From assembly GCA_910588425.1 (NCBI GenBank), contig CAJUPM010000009.1, forward strand, positions 1-64,000: 64,000 bases of DNA, written 5' to 3'. The notes beneath the pieces are model-generated. The model was not told the DNA's origin. It ran no database searches and was given only the letters and a program-made list of their open reading frames with translations. The position numbers and the translations under genes were made by a program. Positions 1 through 17,073 of this stretch are shown piece after piece (the stretch's first letter is position 1; every line of letters begins with the position of its first letter). The DNA is from an uncultured Christensenellaceae bacterium. Lineage in GTDB: Bacteria; Bacillota; Clostridia; Christensenellales; Christensenellaceae.

Positions 1-112
1 TTGCAAGCACCGTCGTGATTGCTGCCGTCAGCGTCGTCTTGCCGTGGTCTACGTGCCCGATCGTTCCGATGTTGACATGCGGTTTATTTCTCTGAAATAC
101 TTCCTTTGCCAT
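1..112 (-). CDS. tuf: Elongation factor Tu, N-terminal fragment (cut by window edge)
   Basis: EF-Tu delivers aminoacyl-tRNA to the ribosomal A site as a GTP-dependent ternary complex. Only the first 37 codons are in the window. They begin MAKEVFQRNKPHVNIGTIGH and contain the P-loop GHVDHGKTTLT, which is diagnostic for EF-Tu. The ATG at 110-112 follows a GGAGAAAGAGA ribosome binding site. It lies about 50 bp downstream of fusA on the same strand, the normal last gene of the str operon. The rest of the gene runs off the left edge. Confidence 0.95.
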   Translation of the reverse strand, partial: MAKEVFQRNKPHVNIGTIGHVDHGKTTLTAAITTVLA

Positions 113-164
113 TCTCTTTCTCCTTTAAACTTAAACTGAGAATTTTATTATTCTTTTCTGGCGC

Positions 165-2240
<2,076 letters not shown>

Positions 2241-2265
2241 TACTAAGCTCCTTTCCTAGCAGCCG

Positions 2266-2736
2266 CTACCAACGGTAATGCGCAAACGCTCTGTTGGCCT
2301 CGGCCATCTTGTGCATATCCTCTTTGCGCTTGACGCTGGAGCCGGTGTTGTTTGCGGCATCCATAATCTCGGCAGCCACGCGCTCGCGCATGGTGCGCTC
2401 GCCTCTCTTGCCCGAGAACATCACCAGCCAGCGGATGGCGAGGGTTTGTCTTCTCTCGGGGCGCACTTCGATAGGCACCTGGTACGTCGCGCCGCCAACC
2501 CGGCGCGCCTTGACTTCCAGAACAGGCATGATATTTTCCATGGCTGCCTCAAACACTTCCATGGGGTCTTTGCCCGTCTTCTCTTCGATGATCTCGAACG
2601 CATCATAGCAGATGCGCTGCGCGGTTCCGCGCTTGCCGTCCAGCATGATCTGGTTGATCAGCTTGGTCACAACTTTGCTTTTATAAATCGGGTCTGCAAT
2701 AACTTCCCGCTTTGCTACTCCACCACGTCTTGGCAT
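2266..2736 (-). CDS. rpsG: 30S ribosomal protein S7
   Basis: S7 is a primary 16S rRNA-binding protein that nucleates assembly of the 30S head and lines the E site. The 156-residue product starts MPRRGGVAKREVIADPIY and contains the conserved GKRGTAQRI-like and QVPIEVRPERRQTLAIRW segments. The length matches bacterial S7. It is the second gene of the str operon, between rpsL (about 50 bp upstream) and fusA. In other bacteria S7 can repress this operon by binding the intergenic region; no such site was identified here. Confidence 0.97.
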   Translation of the reverse strand: MPRRGGVAKREVIADPIYKSKVVTKLINQIMLDGKRGTAQRICYDAFEIIEEKTGKDPMEVFEAAMENIMPVLEVKARRVGGATYQVPIEVRPERRQTLAIRWLVMFSGKRGERTMRERVAAEIMDAANNTGSSVKRKEDMHKMAEANRAFAHYRW

Positions 2737-2783
2737 GGTCTTCCTCCTTGTGATAATTCAAATTTTAGACTGCGCGAAAAGCC

Positions 2784-3158
2784 TTAGTTCTTGGGCTTCT
2801 TGGCGCCGTACAGGCTGCGGCCCTGCTTGCGGTTGCTGACGCCTGCCGCATCCAGCGTGCCGCGGATGATGTGATAGCGCACACCAGGCAGATCCTTCAC
2901 TCTGCCGCCGCGGATGAGGACGACGGAGTGCTCCTGCAGGTTATGGCCGATGCCGGGGATATAGACCGTACCTTCCATGCCGTTTACAAGGTGGACACGG
3001 GCGATTTTGCGCAGCGCCGAGTTCGGCTTCTTGGGCGTCATCGTACGCACTGCGGTGCAGACGCCGCGCTTTTGCGGGCACTGCTGCAGAATCGGCGATT
3101 TGCTTTTATCTTCAATCGTTTTTCTTCCTTTTTTGATCAGCTGGTTAATCGTAGGCAT
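2784..3158 (-). CDS. rpsL: 30S ribosomal protein S12
   Basis: S12 lies at the decoding centre and affects accuracy; its conserved loops are where streptomycin resistance mutations occur. The 124-residue product has the family signature TPKKPNSALRKIARVHL and PGVRYHIIRGTLDA near the C terminus. Length and position as first gene of the str operon fit. The ATG follows a TTAGGAGGTAAAGAGG ribosome binding region. The lysines of the PKKPNSALRK loop are present, the sensitive-type arrangement. Confidence 0.97.
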   Translation of the reverse strand: MPTINQLIKKGRKTIEDKSKSPILQQCPQKRGVCTAVRTMTPKKPNSALRKIARVHLVNGMEGTVYIPGIGHNLQEHSVVLIRGGRVKDLPGVRYHIIRGTLDAAGVSNRKQGRSLYGAKKPKN

Positions 3159-3268
3159 ATTCTACCTCTTTACCTCCTAAGTAAACAATCGTTATTTTAT
3201 CTGAAATTCCCACTGCAACCCGCGGGGAACCTTTTTTCCTTGCGGCAGCACAAAAGAAGCCAAATAAT

Positions 3269-3298
3269 ATTCTAGCATTTCGCTGCCGGCATTGTCAA
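3269..3298 (-). promoter_or_regulatory. Sigma-A-type promoter of the str operon
   Basis: On the minus strand TTGACA (3293-3298) and TAGAAT (3269-3274) are separated by 18 bp, about 110 bp upstream of rpsL. The -35 box directly abuts the stop codon of the preceding gene, so rpsL-rpsG-fusA-tuf can be transcribed independently of rpoBC. Confidence 0.7.
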
Positions 3299-4063
3299 CT
3301 ACATTTTCCCTTGGGATTCGCCTTGCTCCGGCGCCTCCTGCCCGGGAATAAAGCGGAAATTTTTCCGGGGTTTCTCTTTTTTGACGAACACCTTGCCCCG
3401 GGTTTTCTCGTTTTGGGCAAACCAGCCGAGATCGGCCAGCTCCTTTGCCTCGGGCAAATCAAAAAACTGCAGATACATCTGCTTCTCATATTTGCGCGCC
3501 AGCGCCTTCTGATACAGCTTGCCGCCCTGGTAGCCCAGCGCGATGAGCAGCAGCAGGATGAGCGTGGAAGTGAATTCGCCGTTACTCATCAGAAATTCCG
3601 CATCCCGAATGAGCCAAAGGACGAAAATGCCCAGAGCCAGGCCGATGATCATGCCGATGAACCGAAGGTTATCCAGCGTATTCAGGCGGCGCTTGCAGTC
3701 TTTGCAGACGGCCACGGGCACCTGGATCATGGAGCCCACCGGCCGGCGCACCTTCTGGCCCAGGCCGAAGGCTTCGCCCGTCTCGTGGGCGGGCTCGGGA
3801 TGCGCGATTTCTGCGATGGCATAGGCCTCCCTCCTGCCCTTCTGCTCCTTCTTACAGAAGAAGCATTCCTCGGATTCGTGGAATTTATCCACATCTGCCG
3901 GCAAATTGCCCAGCGTTACCTTCCAGATGTCGTTGATTTTCCTGCGCTCGAACTGCCGGACATTCTGCTTATACAGCGTGCAGTGTTCGCAGCCGTCGCT
4001 TCCCAGAAATTCGCAGGCAGGCTCGCCTTTGATCTCGCAGACCTTGCTGATTTTATCTGCCAT
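3299..4063 (-). CDS. Unknown zinc-binding-like membrane protein between rpoC and rpsL
   Basis: I do not recognise this 254-residue protein. Its N-terminal half is cytoplasmic-looking and cysteine rich: C9, C17, C25 and C28, then CFFC at 67-70 and CKDC at 120-123, the last two pairs resembling split zinc-ribbon knuckles. Two hydrophobic segments at about 135-152 and 164-181 predict a membrane hairpin, and the C-terminal 70 residues are basic and charged. The ATG follows GGGAGAAG. It lies between rpoC (about 60 bp upstream) and the str operon promoter, where many Bacillota have an L7Ae-type ribosomal protein gene; it is not that protein. It probably shares the rpoBC transcript. Confidence 0.75.
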   Translation of the reverse strand: MADKISKVCEIKGEPACEFLGSDGCEHCTLYKQNVRQFERRKINDIWKVTLGNLPADVDKFHESEECFFCKKEQKGRREAYAIAEIAHPEPAHETGEAFGLGQKVRRPVGSMIQVPVAVCKDCKRRLNTLDNLRFIGMIIGLALGIFVLWLIRDAEFLMSNGEFTSTLILLLLIALGYQGGKLYQKALARKYEKQMYLQFFDLPEAKELADLGWFAQNEKTRGKVFVKKEKPRKNFRFIPGQEAPEQGESQGKM

Positions 4064-4124
4064 ATTTCTTCTCCCATTTGAGCGTTTCCCGGGCCGGGGA
4101 TGCCCGGCCGGGCGCTCCTATTTG

Positions 4125-7700
<3,576 letters not shown>

Positions 7701-7748
7701 GGAAACTACACTCCCTTTCTATTATCTAAAGAATTTCGGGCTATTTGC

Positions 7749-11564
<3,816 letters not shown>

Positions 11565-11725
11565 AGTTACCACTCACTCCCTATATCGTTACTCTATCAA
11601 AACTAGACCATTTGGATGCGCTCTCTCCGACCGAAAAAGCGGCGGGAAAGCCCGTTGCCGCGCCCCTTTCGCAGGCCCCGAAAAAGGCCGAAAACCGCGC
11701 AGGGCGCATTTATGCAGTATAGTCT

Positions 11726-11754
11726 AAAATAGCATCACAGCGCCCGGCTGTCAA
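11726..11754 (-). promoter_or_regulatory. Sigma-A-type promoter of rpoBC
   Basis: On the minus strand TTGACA (11749-11754), a 17-bp spacer and TATTTT (11726-11731) lie about 160 bp upstream of rpoB. It is downstream of the terminator at 11906-11946, so rpoBC form an independent transcription unit. Confidence 0.75.
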
Positions 11755-11905
11755 CACTTTTTGCCCCGAAAGCCCGGAAAAATCCGGGTTTTTGCGAATT
11801 TGTTTACATTTTGAGCCGGATGCGCCGGGGAAATCCGAATTTTTTTGCGATTATTCACAGATTGTTTACAATTTGAAAGAGCCGGCTCTGCGCGTCTTTT
11901 GGGGC

Positions 11906-11946
11906 AAAAAAACAGGCGGCAGAGCGCGAAACTCTGCCGCCTGTTT
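11906..11946 (-). terminator. Rho-independent terminator of the PIN-TRAM gene
   Basis: A perfect 15-bp stem (arms 11910-11924 and 11932-11946, 7-base loop) is followed on the minus strand by a run of seven Ts. It lies about 130 bp past the stop codon of the PIN-TRAM gene and insulates it from rpoB. Confidence 0.88.
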
Positions 11947-12074
11947 GCATCAGCGACGGCGCGCAAAACGCCGTCTTTTCTCTCCCAATAAAATAAGCGT
12001 AGATGTCAGAGTTAATTGCTCTCTAACTACTACACTTTTATGGTACTAAAAAGCCAGGCATGGGCCTGGCCTTG

Positions 12075-13154
12075 TTATGCTTGTTCGTCTCTGGCGAAGA
12101 TCATGCGGCCGGCTGCCGTCTGCAGCGCGCTGGTTACGGTTACGGCGAACTGTTCGCCGATGCGCCCGCCGCCGTTTTCCACCACGACCATGGTGCCGTC
12201 GTCCAGATAGGCGACGCCCTGGGCGGCATCCTTCCCCTCTTTGATGACGCGCACGGTGATGACCTCACCGGGCAGCAGCACGGGCCGGACGGCGCCGGCC
12301 AGCTCGTTGATATTGAGCACAGGGATGCCCTGCACCGCCGCCACCTTATTGAGGTTGAAATCGTTGGTTACGATCTTGCCGCCCAGTTCCCTGGCCAGCC
12401 GCAGCAGCTTGGCATCCGCCTCGGAGAGGTCTTCCCAGTCCGTCCGGGAGATTTCCACAGGAATTTCCAGCTCCCGCTGTATTTTCCCCAGAATATCCAG
12501 CCCTCTTCTGCCCTTGCTCCGGCGCAGGGCGTCTGCCGAATCCGCCACATGGCGCAGCTCTGAGAGCACGAACTCCGGGATGACAATTTTTCCTTCCAGA
12601 ATGCCGGTTTTGCAGATATCGAAAATGCGGCCGTCGATGATGACGCTGGTATCCAGAATTTTTGGGCCGGGCGCCGGCTCCTTCTGCGTGCCGCCCGCTT
12701 CTTCCCCGTGCAGATGCAGTTTTTCCCCGGTTTTGACCGCGATGCTCACGCCCAGATAAGCGCAGACCACATAGAGGATGATATTGACCGTCATGACGAT
12801 CCAGGGGATTTGCAGTTTGTCTAGCGGCCAGGAGAGCAGAAACGCCACCAGCAGGCCGACCAGCAGCCCCACCGTGCCCACGACGATGGTTTTGGCCGGG
12901 GCCCTCGAGATATGCCGGGAGAGCTGGGTGCAGCCGCGCACGATTTCATCCGCGATCGGCCGGGAAAGCAGCAAAAACAGCACGCCAAACACGATGGCGC
13001 TGATCACCAAAATGGCCACGCTGGCCCACGGATGCATCAGCTCATAGAGGTTGATATGCGCAAAATTATCGATAAACTCAAACGCCGCCACCACAAGGCT
13101 CGGGCCGATGGCGATGCCGGCAATCGCGACGGCAGTTCTCAGAAGGTTTTTCAC
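12075..13154 (-). CDS. PIN/TRAM domain integral membrane protein (YacL type)
   Basis: A 359-residue protein with four predicted N-terminal transmembrane helices (about residues 5-130), a PIN nuclease-like domain beginning at KILDTSVIIDGRIFDI, and a C-terminal TRAM domain. The PIN acidic residues are visible in LDTS, SEADAKLL and TNDFN, so the metal site looks intact. B. subtilis YacL has this architecture; its function is poorly defined, and an RNA-related role is an inference from the TRAM and PIN folds. I start at GTG 13152-13154 because AAAAGGAGCG precedes it; an upstream extension would lack a ribosome binding site. It has its own promoter and terminator. In Bacillus yacL lies by radA and ispD; here those are about 4 kb away. 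Confidence 0.88.
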   Translation of the reverse strand: MKNLLRTAVAIAGIAIGPSLVVAAFEFIDNFAHINLYELMHPWASVAILVISAIVFGVLFLLLSRPIADEIVRGCTQLSRHISRAPAKTIVVGTVGLLVGLLVAFLLSWPLDKLQIPWIVMTVNIILYVVCAYLGVSIAVKTGEKLHLHGEEAGGTQKEPAPGPKILDTSVIIDGRIFDICKTGILEGKIVIPEFVLSELRHVADSADALRRSKGRRGLDILGKIQRELEIPVEISRTDWEDLSEADAKLLRLARELGGKIVTNDFNLNKVAAVQGIPVLNINELAGAVRPVLLPGEVITVRVIKEGKDAAQGVAYLDDGTMVVVENGGGRIGEQFAVTVTSALQTAAGRMIFARDEQA

Positions 13155-13184
13155 GGGACGCTCCTTTTTTCTTAACCTTCCTAG

Positions 13185-13213
13185 ATCATACCTGCCCGGC
13201 GGGGCGGTGTCAA
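13185..13213 (-). promoter_or_regulatory. Promoter of the PIN-TRAM gene
   Basis: TTGACA (13208-13213), a 17-bp spacer and TATGAT (13185-13190) on the minus strand, about 30 bp upstream of the GTG start. It is divergent from the promoter at 13266-13295. Confidence 0.75.
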
Positions 13214-13265
13214 CCACAGCGAAGGGCGGTTTTTAGGAAATTCACAATTTCCGCCCCGGCCGCGT

Positions 13266-13295
13266 TTGACATTTTCCCCGGCCGGCGCCTATAAT
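13266..13295 (+). promoter_or_regulatory. Promoter of the small Cys-containing protein gene
   Basis: TTGACA (13266-13271), an 18-bp spacer and a perfect TATAAT (13290-13295), about 30 bp upstream of the TTG start at 13327. Confidence 0.8.
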
Positions 13296-13326
13296 AAGCT
13301 TAGCTTTTATTCTCGGAGGAAGGGCA

Positions 13327-13701
13327 TTGGCTATCAATTTAAACGATATTATGGCGGAAGATTTTCAAATCGTCGTCGAAGAATATGTGGACCGCAATAA
13401 AAACCTGCTGGATACCATGAGCAAATACCAGACTGCCGCCGGCCGGCTGAACCGCGCCGTCACCAAGGCGGCGACGCAGTGCGGCTGCATCTCGCTTTCG
13501 GGCAAGAAGCGGGAGGGCCGGGCCAAGACCAACGTCTCGGGCAAGCTCTGCAAAAACTGCCGGGAGGCCATCGAAAAGGAGATGGGCGACGTGCTCTTCT
13601 ACCACGCCGCCATGTGCAACGCCCTCGGGCTCTCGATTTACGACGTCATGCTCAAGGAAAAGCAGACGCTCTTCGCCCTGGGGGATTACTCGCTCAAATA
13701 A
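13327..13701 (+). CDS. Small conserved clostridial protein (MazG-like/DUF1573-annotated family)
   Basis: A 124-residue cytoplasmic protein. It resembles short clostridial proteins that databases often label as DUF1573-containing, with the shared pattern of a helical N terminus (YQTAAGRLNRAVTKAATQCG), a CGC motif, a CxxC motif (LCKNCREAIEKEMGD) and a C-terminal helix ending LFALGDYSLK. The C-terminal half is reminiscent of MazG-type helices, but no catalytic ExxE/ExxD set is complete, so I assign no enzymatic function. The start is TTG at 13327 after CGGAGGAAGGGC. It is monocistronic, with its own promoter and a strong terminator. Confidence 0.8.
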   Translation: MAINLNDIMAEDFQIVVEEYVDRNKNLLDTMSKYQTAAGRLNRAVTKAATQCGCISLSGKKREGRAKTNVSGKLCKNCREAIEKEMGDVLFYHAAMCNALGLSIYDVMLKEKQTLFALGDYSLK

Positions 13702-13706
13702 AAGAG

Positions 13707-13740
13707 CACAAAAAGAGCGCCCTGTGGCGCTCTTTTTGTG
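13707..13740 (+). terminator. Rho-independent terminator after the small Cys-containing gene
   Basis: A perfect 15-bp stem (13707-13721 with 13726-13740) around a 4-base loop, containing AAAAAGAGCGCC and its complement with a T run. It starts 6 bp after the stop codon. Confidence 0.88.
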
Positions 13741-13759
13741 TTTCGAGAATTATTGGATG

Positions 13760-13820
13760 GGGCAAGGGCAATGGAAAAAAGGTCTTTCTTAGCCATGGGG
13801 GCATCGCCCCACGCTCCCTT
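13760..13820 (+). repeat. Degenerate copy of intergenic hairpin repeat A
   Basis: The pieces GGCAAGGGCAATGG and CATGGGGGCATCGCCCCA match the left arm and hairpin of repeat family A. The final CATACCCC segment has decayed to CACGCTCCC. It lies in the 203-bp space between two convergent genes. Confidence 0.6.
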
Positions 13821-13904
13821 TTGAGGAAAAACCGCACAGAAGGAGGGGATTTGCGCGGCGGCAAGCTGTGCCTTTTTTCTTTTTGCGCGGGAATTGCCAT
13901 TGCG

Positions 13905-14240
13905 CTATACGCCAAGGACGGAAAAAGCCCCCTGCTCTTCAAAGCAAGCATCCGCCCAGGTGTCAAGCTCGCCCATCGCCTGCTCCCATTCCGGCACTGC
14001 CCGGGCAAGTCGGCGCACCCGCTCCCACTGCCCTCGGCAGACAATCGTCACGCCACAGCAATCGAAGGCGGGAAAAACCTGGGCAAACAGCTCCGTCAGA
14101 GAAAGCGCATCCCAGCGCCCGGCGCTGATGCAGAGAGAATCCTTTTTCCAGCACTCGCCGCCGTACCTTCCTTTTTGAAACTCAAAATAGGCCGTGCTTC
14201 CAGACGCGCCGCGCGCCGCTTCGGTGATAAAATACTTCAT
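13905..14240 (-). CDS. Unknown small protein
   Basis: I do not recognise this 111-residue protein. It begins MKYFITEAARGASGSTAYFE and contains three Trp residues in a charged C-terminal half (GELDTWADACFEEQG) and a CC pair in FDCCGVTIVC. There is no signal peptide or membrane helix, so it is probably cytoplasmic. The ATG at 14238-14240 follows TTTTGGAGAAAT; a longer reading frame to 14273 lacks a ribosome binding site. It follows the 563-residue gene on the same strand by 60 bp and may be co-transcribed with it. Confidence 0.6.
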   Translation of the reverse strand: MKYFITEAARGASGSTAYFEFQKGRYGGECWKKDSLCISAGRWDALSLTELFAQVFPAFDCCGVTIVCRGQWERVRRLARAVPEWEQAMGELDTWADACFEEQGAFSVLGV

Positions 14241-14300
14241 GGGTATTTCTCCAAAACAATTTGAATGAGCCAATATTCCCTGGCAGGGTTTGAACGCAAG

Positions 14301-15992
14301 TTACTCGCCCTGTTCCTGCTTCTCCGGCGATTCCTCTTTTGGGGCGGGCTCTTCGAGCCCAGCTAAAACCCGCAGGCGGTGCCGCCGCTCCTTCTCGCCG
14401 GGCAGATGATAGCCATAGCGCTCGGCCTGCCGGAGCAAAAGCCGAAGCTTTTGCGGAATTTTTTCCCATTTTTCCAGCGCGGCCAAAGCCTGCTCCCGAT
14501 GCTCGGCATAGGTGCTCCGGATGCCGCCCAGCAGCAGTTTTTCGCCTTTTCCGGGAAGATTTTGCAGTTTGCCCAGGATATAGCCCAGGGCGGCGTTTGT
14601 GCGGCTCATCCATTCCTGCTCTATTTGGGAACGCTTCGGCCGGCGCTTATGATACCGCAGCATTTGCACGGGCAGGCGCTGTTCAAACAGCGCCAGAATT
14701 TCCTCCGCATAATGCTCTGGCAGCAAAAAATCCGCCAGGCGGTAGTTTTGCCAAAAATTCAGCTGGATTTGGCGCATAGCCCGCCGCTGATAGGGCATAC
14801 CGATCTGCCGGGCGATATCATAGGCGGCAGGGCTGCCCTCCACCATTGCCGGCTCAAGCAGTGCCAGGCAGCGCGGGCTTTTCATCAGCGCCAGGCTGGC
14901 CGAACGCACCTCTTCTTCTAATTCATGGTTTTGATAGGTATAGCGCTGTGTCGTCCAGTAAATATCCGAGACGACATTGAAATCTTCCAGCGTTTTTGCA
15001 TGGATTTTGGCATGGCGCAGATAGTTTTTCATCACAACTGCGCTTCCTTGGAGATCGCAGATATTTCGATAGGGGGCATCGCCCGGTATCAGGCGCGCGA
15101 GCAATTTGCCCGCGCCGGAAAAATCCTCCCGGGAAATCTGATCCTGCGCCAACCGGCCATCCAGATCGCCCTTTTGCGCGCAAAGAAGGGCAAAATCCAT
15201 CGGCATCCGCGTATCCTTCGGGGCCTGGCGGATCAGCCAGTCCTGCGCACCCGGCGTTTCCGGATTTAAATAGCGAACCGCCGCATACCGGGCATAATCT
15301 TTTGAGTATTGGGCAATTTTGAAAATGAGATCCTGCGCATCTTCCCATTCGCTGATGATGCGCAGGCACTGCACTGTAAACGCCCCGCACTGAGAGAGGA
15401 AAGGCACGATTTTGCGCAGATATTCTTCATGTGAGCTTCTGTAGAAGCAAAGATACCAAAGAGAAAACTGCACCAGCCGCGGATCCTGGCTGTCCCAAAG
15501 CTGATTCCAGCAAAAATTTACGCCGTTTCTGCAAAGAAAGCTCCTGTGCTCCCATATCCAGTCGTGCATACCATCCAAATAGCGCTGGATGCCGGAAAAT
15601 GGCAAAACTTCCTGAAGCTCCCACTCCGCCTCCATCACCCGGCCAGCGCGAAGAAACTGCAGAGCGCGAAAAAACCTTGCATAGTTGCCCGGCTTTCGTT
15701 TCTCCTGCGGCCCCCAAATCCAATCCATATCTCCCGCGCCGTCTGCCAAAACCTGTGCACCCCAGGGGTATTGAAAATAGAAAGGAGAAGGCATAAAGCC
15801 GTTTTCCTTGACCGCCCGCCGCATCTGCCGCCAGACCGCATCTTCCCTGTTTTCTTCGTGCCCAGGCGGCAAGGGCAGCAGCGGGGTAACCTTCTTTTCC
15901 ACTTTTGGCGGCGCAAAAAACAGGAGCAGCCGGCTCTCAGACGGCAGCACGGATATTTTCTTATTTTGGAAAAAAGCATCCCCGATTCTCAT
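14301..15992 (-). CDS. Unknown large helical protein
   Basis: A 563-residue protein with no recognised motif. The sequence is rich in Trp, Tyr, Arg and Leu in amphipathic helical stretches, suggesting an alpha-solenoid or HEAT-like fold in the central and C-terminal parts. The last 50 residues are charged and end in a Glu/Lys/Gln tail. There is no signal peptide or membrane segment. I start at ATG 15990-15992, after AGAGGGCGG, 16 bp downstream of the C_GCAxxG_C_C gene stop; an in-frame upstream extension to 16220 overlaps that gene and has shadow-like composition. The context suggests co-transcription with its neighbours but gives no function. Confidence 0.7.
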   Translation of the reverse strand: MRIGDAFFQNKKISVLPSESRLLLFFAPPKVEKKVTPLLPLPPGHEENREDAVWRQMRRAVKENGFMPSPFYFQYPWGAQVLADGAGDMDWIWGPQEKRKPGNYARFFRALQFLRAGRVMEAEWELQEVLPFSGIQRYLDGMHDWIWEHRSFLCRNGVNFCWNQLWDSQDPRLVQFSLWYLCFYRSSHEEYLRKIVPFLSQCGAFTVQCLRIISEWEDAQDLIFKIAQYSKDYARYAAVRYLNPETPGAQDWLIRQAPKDTRMPMDFALLCAQKGDLDGRLAQDQISREDFSGAGKLLARLIPGDAPYRNICDLQGSAVVMKNYLRHAKIHAKTLEDFNVVSDIYWTTQRYTYQNHELEEEVRSASLALMKSPRCLALLEPAMVEGSPAAYDIARQIGMPYQRRAMRQIQLNFWQNYRLADFLLPEHYAEEILALFEQRLPVQMLRYHKRRPKRSQIEQEWMSRTNAALGYILGKLQNLPGKGEKLLLGGIRSTYAEHREQALAALEKWEKIPQKLRLLLRQAERYGYHLPGEKERRHRLRVLAGLEEPAPKEESPEKQEQGE

Positions 15993-16008
15993 TCCGCCCT
16001 CTGTGGCG

Positions 16009-16485
16009 CTACTGCTCCGCCTGCTCCTCCAGCATCTGCTGCAAAATTTCCGCGGCGCTGGCCACGATTTCTGCGCAGGGCCGGCCGGCATAGTAGGCCT
16101 GCGTGCGCGCGCTGGGCGCTGGGGCATCCTTTTGCCCTGCCCGCAGCCCCAGCAGTTCCCGGCAGACGATGCTGCCGTTTTTTTCGCAAAAACGCCGGGC
16201 GAATTCCTGCACGCGCCCATACTGCGCCGCCTTTGCCCCGCGGTCGGCAGGGTCGTAATCCCCGCCCAGAACGCCCAGCACCAGAAGCGCCCCCGAGACC
16301 GCCCCGCAGACCTCTCTCAGCCGCCCCATGCCCCCGCCAAAGCAGGAAGCCAGCGCCCGGGCTTTTTCCTGCTCCAGCCCCAGCTGCTCGCAGAAGGCGC
16401 AGGCCACAGCCTGGGCGCAGTTATACTTCTCCTCTATAAAAAGTTGTTTCGCTTTCTGCGATTTGGCTTCCGCCGTTTTACTCAT
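16009..16485 (-). CDS. C_GCAxxG_C_C family redox-type protein
   Basis: A 158-residue protein of the C_GCAxxG_C_C family, small cysteine-rich proteins thought to bind metal or take part in redox processes; the biochemical role is not established. The signature is visible: YNCAQAV near residue 22, CFGGGMGRLREVCGAVSGAL in the middle, and a further Cys pair around GSIVCRELLG and RPCAEIV. The ATG at 16483-16485 follows AAAGGTG. A longer in-frame ORF upstream to 16620 lacks a ribosome binding site and is rejected. It is probably first in a three-gene transcript with the two unknown genes downstream. Confidence 0.85.
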   Translation of the reverse strand: MSKTAEAKSQKAKQLFIEEKYNCAQAVACAFCEQLGLEQEKARALASCFGGGMGRLREVCGAVSGALLVLGVLGGDYDPADRGAKAAQYGRVQEFARRFCEKNGSIVCRELLGLRAGQKDAPAPSARTQAYYAGRPCAEIVASAAEILQQMLEEQAEQ

Positions 16486-16612
16486 CTTTTTCACCTTTCT
16501 ATTCTTTGATTCGAGGCGGCACGGCAAAATTCCTGCGCCATGCCGTTTTTTATTTGCGCGGGAAGGGCGATAAGGGCAAGAGCGGGGAAGCCTTCTCTGC
16601 GCTGCCCCTGCA

Positions 16613-17032
16613 AAGGTCAAGGGCGGTGGGCAAACATGGGGCTGCGCCCCATACCCCCTTACTTATTTTAAGGATGGGATTTATTCGCACGGCAAGCAGG
16701 GAATATGCGGGCATTTGCTTTCTGGCAAACTGAATCGCGGCCTTAGGCGCGGGGCCGGCAGTTTCCGCCGTTTTGCCAATCGGGGGCGGCTTCGCGGGCA
16801 GGAATAGCAGGCCGCATTTTCCGGCCATCGGGTGCCGCCCTCCGAGCGCATCACGGGAGAGCATGTATTCGCTGACAAACCGGCTTCCAGCTTCGCGTGC
16901 GGAAATAACAGGCTCCGCATTCCCAGCATCCGGCCATTGCTTCCCCGCGCAAATCCCCTTTCCACACGAATCCGTTATAATAAGCCAATGGGGTATGGGG
17001 CGAAGCCCCATGTCCGCCAATGCCCTTGACCT
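16613..17032. repeat. REPIN-like composite element: A repeat, two B units, inverted A repeat
   Basis: Fills most of the 587-bp gap between the C_GCAxxG_C_C gene and radA. The left end (16613-16660) is repeat A: AAGGTCAAGGGC, then a CATGGGGCTGCGCCCCAT hairpin and ACCCCC. The right end (about 16988-17032) is the same element inverted, finishing GCCCTTGACCT. Between them lie two diverged B units at about 16715-16800 and 16855-16940 with GCATTTGCTTTCTGGC, CTTCGCGTGCGGAA and ATCGG blocks. No credible ORF is present. Confidence 0.8.
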
Positions 17033-17049
17033 CCCCCGCTCCCCAAAAG

Positions 17050-17073
17050 AAAAAAGCCCCGAGGGGCTTTTTT
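17050..17073 (-). terminator. Rho-independent terminator of the radA operon
   Basis: Stem 17050-17060 with 17063-17073 around a 2-base gap, AAAAAAGCCCC paired with GGGGCTTTTTT. It begins at the radA stop codon on the minus strand. Confidence 0.8.

Larger units (their letters stand above)
11574..12074. other. Intergenic region between rpoB and the PIN-TRAM gene
   Basis: This 500-bp stretch holds the rpoB promoter and 5-prime leader (11574-11754) and the terminator of the PIN-TRAM gene (11906-11946). The remaining AT-richer sequence, about 11760-11900, shows no convincing ORF, tRNA or ribosomal-protein leader. Confidence 0.6.
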
